Of a stretch of DNA of 48,018 nt, positions 43,065 through 48,018 are shown in pieces (the stretch's first letter is position 1; every line of letters starts with the position of its first letter). Location: contig JAQIBH010000131.1 in the NCBI GenBank assembly GCA_027859205.1, positions 1-48,018 of the forward strand, given 5' to 3'. The position numbers were made by a program, and so were the translations under genes. This stretch comes from Bacteroidales bacterium. GTDB taxonomy: Bacteria; Bacteroidota; Bacteroidia; Bacteroidales; UBA12077. The notes beneath the pieces were generated by a model that saw nothing but the letters and a program-made list of their open reading frames with translations, had not been told where the DNA came from and searched no databases.

Positions 43065-44108
43065 TTAAAGATTTTTTCTAAAACTATCTAGATTTGTACT
43101 TATTGAAAAATGATCAGAAGCACCTGCTAAATGATAAGTAGCACGTCCGTAACTCAAATGAAATCTAGATATTTTAACTCCAAATCCCCAGGAAAAACCA
43201 ATTGTAGAAGTTTTTGATTCGATTAGCATTTCTTGCCTACGTCTGTAATTATAACCTGCTCTAAGGTAAAAATTGTTGATAGGATTAAATTCAACTCCAA
43301 TTAAAATATGACGCATAAATTGATCCGCTATTTTGTCAATGTTTGACTGAGAATTCTCTTCTACCGTAAATGGATCTAAGCTTGATTCTTCGACGGGTAC
43401 TTCATATGTTAGATCCCATTTTTCTAAATGATCAAAAGTAACAGAAAATAAAAGTGGTGCATGTTTTAGCTTTTGGGATATGCCGAGTTGAATATTGAAA
43501 GGTAAAGATTCTTTTTCGCTGGTATATCCTTTGAGCTGAGTTCCTAGATTTTTTATAACTAAGGCTGCAGTGAACAGACTTTTTGGTTTGTTATAAACGA
43601 CTCCAAAATCTGCAGCTATACCCAATGAAGTATATTTTTCTAAGGTTGAAATTATAGGCTTAACATTTACCCCAACTCTAAAATTACTATCTACGGCTTG
43701 CGAATATATTAGGTTTATTGCATATTCTGCTGCTTTAAATTCTCCGGTAACTATCCCTTTTTCGTCGGCTGCAATAAAGTTTCCATAATTGATGTAATGA
43801 ATACCACCCGAAAAAGTGCCTTTATTTTTTAAATTGGTTGCATAAGCTGCATAACCATAATTTATATCGGTAAAGTAATTCACATAATTTAAAACCATAT
43901 CATGGTTCATGTTGGGATTTAATAGTGCAGGATTATGATAAGTTAAATTAAAATCGTTGTCGTTTATTGCAATTACATCTCCGCCAAAAGATGCAACCCG
44001 TGCTGAATTTACCAAATTAAGAAAATCGTAAGTATGGGTTCCGCCAATTTGTGCAAATAATTGAGTCGAAAAGGAAATTAAATAAAAAGCGAACAACAAT
44101 TTCTTCAT
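43065..44108 (-). CDS. porQ: Type IX secretion system protein PorQ
   Basis: The ATG at 44108-44106 gives 347 residues with signal peptide MKKLLFAFYLISFSTQLFAQ; an in-frame ATG 15 bases upstream is less likely. The mature protein is a beta-barrel-like outer membrane protein: GGTHTYDFLNLVNSARVASFGG at the start, alternating hydrophobic strands throughout, and RAGYNYRRRQEM and GVKISRFHLSYGRATYHLAG near the end. PorQ belongs to the accessory set of the T9SS, acting with PorU/PorV/PorZ in sorting cargo. Its neighbours cmk and ispH are housekeeping genes. The T9SS-tagged LRR protein at 30982-36231 is a plausible cargo. Confidence 0.85.
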   Translation of the reverse strand: MKKLLFAFYLISFSTQLFAQIGGTHTYDFLNLVNSARVASFGGDVIAINDNDFNLTYHNPALLNPNMNHDMVLNYVNYFTDINYGYAAYATNLKNKGTFSGGIHYINYGNFIAADEKGIVTGEFKAAEYAINLIYSQAVDSNFRVGVNVKPIISTLEKYTSLGIAADFGVVYNKPKSLFTAALVIKNLGTQLKGYTSEKESLPFNIQLGISQKLKHAPLLFSVTFDHLEKWDLTYEVPVEESSLDPFTVEENSQSNIDKIADQFMRHILIGVEFNPINNFYLRAGYNYRRRQEMLIESKTSTIGFSWGFGVKISRFHLSYGRATYHLAGASDHFSISTNLDSFRKNL

Positions 44109-44275
44109 GCAGCAAAAGTACAAATAATAGAATAATCTTAATTTAAAAAATGAAAACGCTTTAAAGAAGAGATTAGTATTTTCTATTAAGACAATTATTT
44201 CAGATTTAAAATTTAAAATTAAGTTTGATTGTATAACTTTGTACCGATTCGTTGTTTAGTTGAGGAAACAGAAAA

Positions 44276-45148
44276 ATGGTTGATAAAATTATATTTATAA
44301 TAAATCCGGTTTCGGGTAAAAAAAAGAAAAAAAATATTCCTGTTCTTATCAAAAAGACCTTTGATAATGAGGATGAATATAAAATCGTTTATACTAGTTT
44401 CGCAGGTGAGGCAACAATAATAGCAAAGAAATATTTAAATAAGGGATATAAGAAATTTATTGCTATTGGAGGTGATGGTACGGTAAATGAAGTCGCATCC
44501 GCAATTGTTGATACTGATGCAATTCTTGGAATTCTTCCGTTAGGATCGGGAAATGGATTAGCTCGTCATTTAAAAATACCATTAAAACTTCAAAAAGGAT
44601 TAAATATTATAAAAAAAGGAAATCACAAAAAAATAGATTATGGTGAAATTAACGACCATAAATTCTTTTGTACAACTGGCGTTGGTTTTGACGCTCATGT
44701 TGGGCACGTGTTTTCAAAATTAGAGAAACGAGGATTTTCAAACTACATAAGAACTACTGTTTCAGAATTTAGAAGATATCAGCCAAAACGATACGAAATT
44801 TCAATGAATGGCACAACAATTATGCGTGATGCATTCTTGATAACCTTTGCCAATGCTTCCCAGTATGGTAATAACGCGCATATAGCGCCAAAGGCTATAA
44901 TAAATGATGGAAAATTAGAGATTGCGATTATGCGGTCGTTTCCATTAATTACTGCACCAGGAATAGGGGCAAGGCTTTTTCTTAAAAACATTGATAAAAG
45001 TAATTATCTTGAAACTTATCGCTGCAAAAGCATTGTTGTAAAAAGAAATTCTCCCGATGTAATTCACTATGATGGGGAGCCAGGGAAAATGGGGGAAGTT
45101 TTGTATATTAAAATAGTTCCTAAAGGATTAAATGTTTTTGTAAATTAA
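44276..45148 (+). CDS. Diacylglycerol kinase-family lipid kinase (YegS/DgkB-like)
   Basis: 290 residues with the diacylglycerol kinase catalytic fold: IINPVSGK at 8-15, the nucleotide-binding GGDGTVNEVASAI (65-77), ILPLGSGNGLARHL (86-99), then IDYGEIN, FCTTGVGFDAHVG and the C-terminal HYDGEPG motif. Family members phosphorylate diacylglycerol, sphingolipids or related lipids using ATP at the inner membrane; the lipid cannot be told. A TAACTTTG box (44234-44241) fits TAnnTTTG ahead of the start. The stop overlaps the stop of the converging YkgJ-type gene by 4 bases. Confidence 0.92.
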   Translation: MVDKIIFIINPVSGKKKKKNIPVLIKKTFDNEDEYKIVYTSFAGEATIIAKKYLNKGYKKFIAIGGDGTVNEVASAIVDTDAILGILPLGSGNGLARHLKIPLKLQKGLNIIKKGNHKKIDYGEINDHKFFCTTGVGFDAHVGHVFSKLEKRGFSNYIRTTVSEFRRYQPKRYEISMNGTTIMRDAFLITFANASQYGNNAHIAPKAIINDGKLEIAIMRSFPLITAPGIGARLFLKNIDKSNYLETYRCKSIVVKRNSPDVIHYDGEPGKMGEVLYIKIVPKGLNVFVN

Positions 45149-45654
45149 AAATCTTCTTTCCGGGTTTTGAGCTTTTCAACTATATCAAATACTGCCGGAC
45201 AAACTTCAGTGTTTTTTAAGCTTAGATCTAAAATTTGATAAATTCGTTTACGATCTGTGTGTGGATACTCTCTACATGCCTTAGGACGACTTTCATACGC
45301 CATGCAATAATTGTCGGAAAGTAAAAAAGGACAAGGTGTTTGTTTAAAAACATAATCTCCATCATCATCAACATAAAGATATTCATTGATAAATAGCCTA
45401 GGTTTCATTTTGAAATGTTTGGCAAGTCGTTCTACATCTTTGTCGTATAATGTTGGACTAATTGATTTGCAGCAATTGGCACAATCTAAACAATTAATTT
45501 CTTCAAAGACCTCATCATGTAATTTATGAACAATACTATCGAGATTTTTAGGTTTTTTCTTTTTTAATCTTGCAAATAAAGATTTAGTTTCTGGCGCCAG
45601 TTTTAAAGCTTTATCTTTAAGTTCGGACAGAAGTATTTGGTTCAGCTTGCTCAT
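45145..45654 (-). CDS. YkgJ-family cysteine cluster (Fe-S/zinc) protein
   Basis: 169 residues. The signature is the cysteine cluster C55-L-D-C58-A-N-C61-C62, with further cysteines in PCPFL (about 108), YCMAYESRPKACREYP and VCPAVF. That pattern is the UPF0153/CxxCxxCC family, which is thought to bind an iron-sulfur cluster or zinc; its role is not established. Residues 1-50 are charged and helical. It starts 1 base inside the EamA gene's stop (TAATG overlap), so the two form one operon read from the EamA side. Confidence 0.88.
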   Translation of the reverse strand: MSKLNQILLSELKDKALKLAPETKSLFARLKKKKPKNLDSIVHKLHDEVFEEINCLDCANCCKSISPTLYDKDVERLAKHFKMKPRLFINEYLYVDDDGDYVFKQTPCPFLLSDNYCMAYESRPKACREYPHTDRKRIYQILDLSLKNTEVCPAVFDIVEKLKTRKEDF

Positions 45655-46577
45655 TATTCTTGTGGTCTGATAAATGAATTTATCATTTCACGTAAACCAA
45701 AAGTTCTAATTTGTGACAGGAATAAGCCACAAATAACTAATGAAATCCCTGTTATCTTACCGATATTAATTATTTCATTTAAAATGAAATACGCAATTAA
45801 TGCCGTAAATACAGGAATTAGATTTGTAAAAGCATTGGCTTTGCCAATTCCGATGCGCTGTATTGAGAAAGTAAAAAATATAAATGCAAAGGAAGAACCG
45901 AATATTGCTAGTTTAAGTAAAGGAATCCAAGCCTCAGAATAAAATCCATTTAATCTAAATTCTGGGAAATCAATAATGAAAAATAGTGGTGCAAATAGAA
46001 AAATGCCGATAAAATTATGATATGTAACAATAGTTGTAGGATTGTATTTCTTGGTTAGTTTTTTAAGAACTAATGTGTATCCTATCGCAGCTGCCACAGC
46101 AAATGAGAGCATGCTAATTCCAAATGGAGAAGCATTAATAGTTTCACCTTTATTGAAAATAACAAATCCAACACCAAGTACTGAAACTAAGATTCCCAGA
46201 ATATTCATTTTGGTAATTTTCTCATTTAAAAAATAAGATGAAGTGAAAATTGTAAACAAAGGTATTGTTGCAATAATTACTGCAGCCAAAGTCGAAGAAA
46301 CGAACTTGATACCATAACTTTCTCCTAAGAAATAAAGGAATGGGTTAAAGATAGCAACCAATAGAAAGTATTTAAGATCGCCCTTTTGAATTCTTTGTAG
46401 TCTTTTTAATGGATACATTAAAGCAAATAAAAATACAGATGAAATTATCAATCTGAAAAACACAACAGTAATCGGATTGTAAAATTCAAATATTATTTTA
46501 TACCAAATAAAAGTATAACTCCAGAATATCATCGCTAGAACTACTGAAAAATAGGCTGTTAGACTGGTTTGTTTCAT
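45654..46577 (-). CDS. EamA/DMT-family transporter
   Basis: 307 residues with ten hydrophobic helices and the internal two-fold repeat of EamA domains (about 8-140 and 153-290). Features include FWSYTFIWYKIIFEFYNPITVVFFRLI at helix 1-2, ATIPLFTIFTSSYFLNEKIT (helix 4) and the matching LIPVFTALIAYFILNEII near the end, with the shared LNE motif. Such transporters export amino acids, nucleosides or metabolites; the substrate is unknown. It is the first gene of a two-gene operon with the cysteine-cluster protein and is divergent from rpoD. Confidence 0.93.
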   Translation of the reverse strand: MKQTSLTAYFSVVLAMIFWSYTFIWYKIIFEFYNPITVVFFRLIISSVFLFALMYPLKRLQRIQKGDLKYFLLVAIFNPFLYFLGESYGIKFVSSTLAAVIIATIPLFTIFTSSYFLNEKITKMNILGILVSVLGVGFVIFNKGETINASPFGISMLSFAVAAAIGYTLVLKKLTKKYNPTTIVTYHNFIGIFLFAPLFFIIDFPEFRLNGFYSEAWIPLLKLAIFGSSFAFIFFTFSIQRIGIGKANAFTNLIPVFTALIAYFILNEIINIGKITGISLVICGLFLSQIRTFGLREMINSFIRPQE

Positions 46578-47020
46578 ATTAATAAACGGTCATTAACTGG
46601 GGCGCAAGTTATGATTTTTTATCAGGGAATTTGTAATTCATTTGTAAAATTAGATTCTAATAGTAGAAAGTTAAATGTGAAAATGTTGCTGTAATTATTT
46701 GAATAGACCTAAATAATTCCGACTTTTGGTTCTTGTAATGAGCTATTCTGTTAATAATTCTTAATTATATTAAAATATATCTCTTTAAACAGAACATTTT
46801 GCCTTCGGTTCTCGTTACACATAGAGCAATTAAACTCATAAATTATTTTTGATTCAATCAAAAAAATTGTTTCTTTGCATAATTTTTCGTATAGTTGTTA
46901 GTTTTGGAATAAGTGAGAGTCTGATTCTTACAAAGTTTATAAATTACTTTTAGGTTTAAATACATTGTATTCCAAATTGTTCACTTATTATAAATAGTTA
47001 GTTTGAAAAGGAGAGGCTAA
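46578..47020. other. 443-base divergent region upstream of rpoD
   Basis: AT-rich, no gene or tRNA. A promoter-like pair for rpoD is ATTG (about 46866-46869) with TATAGTTG (46890-46897; one mismatch to TAnnTTTG), which would leave a leader of about 115 bases. A long rpoD leader could carry regulation, but I see no clear riboswitch fold. A strong ribosome site lies at its right end. Confidence 0.4.
47006..47016 (+). promoter_or_regulatory. Strong ribosome binding site of rpoD
   Basis: AAAGGAGAGGC lies about 5-13 bases before the ATG at 47021. It is close to the ideal AGGAG Shine-Dalgarno sequence, which stands out because most genes here have weak or no SD. Confidence 0.75.
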
Positions 47021-47881
47021 ATGAGACAGTTAAAAATTACAAAATCTATCACTAATCGTGATAGTTCTTCACTTGAGAAGTACTTGCAAGATGTTGGGAA
47101 AGAGCAGATGGTAACGGCTGAGGAAGAAGTTGAATTAGCACAAAGAATTAAAAAAGGAGATAGATTAGCATTAGAAAAATTAACAAAAGCAAATTTGCGA
47201 TTTGTTATTTCTGTAGCTAAACAGTATCAATTTCAAGGATTAAGTCTCCCAGATTTAATTAACGAAGGGAATTTAGGATTAATTAAAGCTGCTGAAAGAT
47301 TTGATGAAACTAAGGGTTTTAAATTCATATCCTATGCTGTTTGGTGGATTCGTCAATCGATATTACAAGCTATTGCAGAACAATCTAGAGTTGTTCGATT
47401 ACCTTTAAACAAGGTTGGATCATTAAATAAAATACATAAAGCATATTCAGTTTTAGAACAAAAGTATGATCGTACTCCTACCGCAGCAGAATTAGCAGAG
47501 TATGTTGAGTTACCTACTGATAAAGTTGAAGATACATTGCAACTTTCAGGTAAACCTTTATCTGTAGATGCACCATTTGCCGACGGAGAAGAGGGTAGTT
47601 TGTTAGATGTGATGGAAAATGCTGATTCGCCAAAAGCTGATAGTAATTTACTTGATGAATCACTTGCAAGAGAAGTTGAACGGACTTTAAGCATTTTACC
47701 TGAAAAGGAAAGAATGGTATTAAAGTATTATTACGGTATCGGAGGTAAAGATTTATCTTTAGAAGAAATAGGATTTGAACTTGGTTTAACTCGTGAACGC
47801 GTCAGACAGATTAAAGAAAAGGCTATTCGAAGGTTAAGACATTCTTCTAAAAACAAGCTTCTTAAAAAATATTTAGGTTAA
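47021..47881 (+). CDS. rpoD: Primary RNA polymerase sigma factor RpoD (sigma-70, short Bacteroidota form)
   Basis: 286 residues. Regions: 1.2 ([21 protein letters not shown], 16-36), 2.1-2.4 ([53 protein letters not shown], about 60-125), 3 (about 135-200) and 4.1-4.2 ([44 protein letters not shown], about 225-275). Region 1.1 and the long non-conserved insert are missing, which is the normal form of the main sigma factor in this phylum and explains the unusual TTTG/TAnnTTTG promoters. It is monocistronic with its own terminator. Confidence 0.96.
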   Translation: MRQLKITKSITNRDSSSLEKYLQDVGKEQMVTAEEEVELAQRIKKGDRLALEKLTKANLRFVISVAKQYQFQGLSLPDLINEGNLGLIKAAERFDETKGFKFISYAVWWIRQSILQAIAEQSRVVRLPLNKVGSLNKIHKAYSVLEQKYDRTPTAAELAEYVELPTDKVEDTLQLSGKPLSVDAPFADGEEGSLLDVMENADSPKADSNLLDESLAREVERTLSILPEKERMVLKYYYGIGGKDLSLEEIGFELGLTRERVRQIKEKAIRRLRHSSKNKLLKKYLG

Positions 47882-47902
47882 AAAGTTTATAAAACTTATA
47901 AG

Positions 47903-47931
47903 AGGGTGTCCAAGAACGGATACCCTTTTTT
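47903..47931 (+). terminator. Intrinsic terminator of rpoD
   Basis: AGGGTGTCC (47903-47911), loop AAGAAC, GGATACCCT (47918-47926), one G-T wobble in the stem, followed by a T-run to 47931. It is 22 bases after the rpoD stop. Confidence 0.9.
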
Positions 47932-48007
47932 CATTTAAAGTTCTATTAAATATGAATTTAGTCATCTCATTGTTTTGTTATATGCCTAATATTTAGTATA
48001 TTAAGGC

Positions 48008-48018
48008 ATGAAAAGAAT
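48008..48018 (+). CDS. Possible start of the next gene (partial)
   Basis: ATG at 48008 follows TTAAGG and reads Met-Lys-Arg before the window ends. Only three codons are visible, so its existence is only suggested by the AAGG ahead of the ATG and the open space after the rpoD terminator. Confidence 0.25.

Noticed and set aside
44705-44710. CACGTG core as a possible parS site (also at 4204-4209 and 12390-12395)
   Set aside because: The outer half-sites do not resemble the TGTTTCACGTGAAACA-type parS, and all three are inside coding sequences far from parAB.
1-48018. CRISPR array, prophage, IS element or oriC
   Set aside because: No regularly spaced repeats, integrase/transposase genes, phage structural genes or DnaA-box cluster were seen.

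Overview
The window is AT-rich chromosomal DNA from a member of the Bacteroidota, most likely a Bacteroidales/Marinilabiliales-type organism. Several features point there: a very short primary sigma factor without region 1.1, a PorQ-like type IX secretion (T9SS) protein, a giant surface protein ending in a T9SS sorting domain, a DUF5683 protein in the parAB cluster, ParE/ParC-type topoisomerase IV, and TAnnTTTG-like -7 boxes in front of some genes. No phage, IS element, CRISPR array, rRNA or tRNA was found. Almost everything is intact, tightly packed core gene content.

Layout. 1-2337 (+): end of a hypoxanthine phosphoribosyltransferase, then adk, obgE and a PAP2 lipid phosphatase as one run. 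2455-5258 (+): a lipoate-protein ligase and a lipoprotein related to M49 peptidases that has lost its zinc ligands. It converges, through a perfect 20-bp hairpin, on a small secreted protein (-). 6023-8561 (+): plsC overlapping a membrane-anchored MutS-like ATPase. 8715-13792 (+): parE, parC, aroK. 13798-22066 (-): two SGNH esterases and an MBOAT acyltransferase (an O-acetylation-type cassette), then an MsbA-like ABC exporter and a TPR/SpoIIE phosphatase. 22387-24338 (+): an OmpR-type two-component pair, followed by a terminator and a small four-helix membrane protein. 25063-29001 (-): parA, parB, DUF5683 and a LysM lytic transglycosylase. 29281-30877 (-): a heptose-phosphate kinase (hldE1/rfaE1-like) and a DUF4440/SnoaL-like lipoprotein, separated by nested repeats. 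30982-36231 (-): a 1749-residue plant-type leucine-rich-repeat protein with Ig-like, cadherin-like and T9SS sorting domains. 36815-38599 (+): an orphan dCache histidine kinase. 38689-44108 (-): priA, ispH, cmk, porQ. 44276-45148 (+): a lipid kinase. 45145-46577 (-): a YkgJ-type cysteine-cluster protein and an EamA transporter. 47021-47881 (+): rpoD with its terminator, then probably the start of another gene.

Functionally the window is dominated by envelope building (plsC, PAP2, lipid kinase, MsbA-like flippase, MBOAT/SGNH, lytic transglycosylase, heptose kinase, isoprenoid IspH), chromosome handling (topoisomerase IV, ParAB, PriA, MutS-like) and surface export (PorQ with a T9SS cargo). I see no obvious new defence or mobile system. 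The most unusual items are the M49-like lipoprotein without zinc ligands, the large LRR adhesin-like protein with signs of recent repeat duplication, the membrane-tethered MutS-like ATPase coupled to plsC, and several non-coding palindromic or repeat elements, one of which appears to lie inside a coding sequence.
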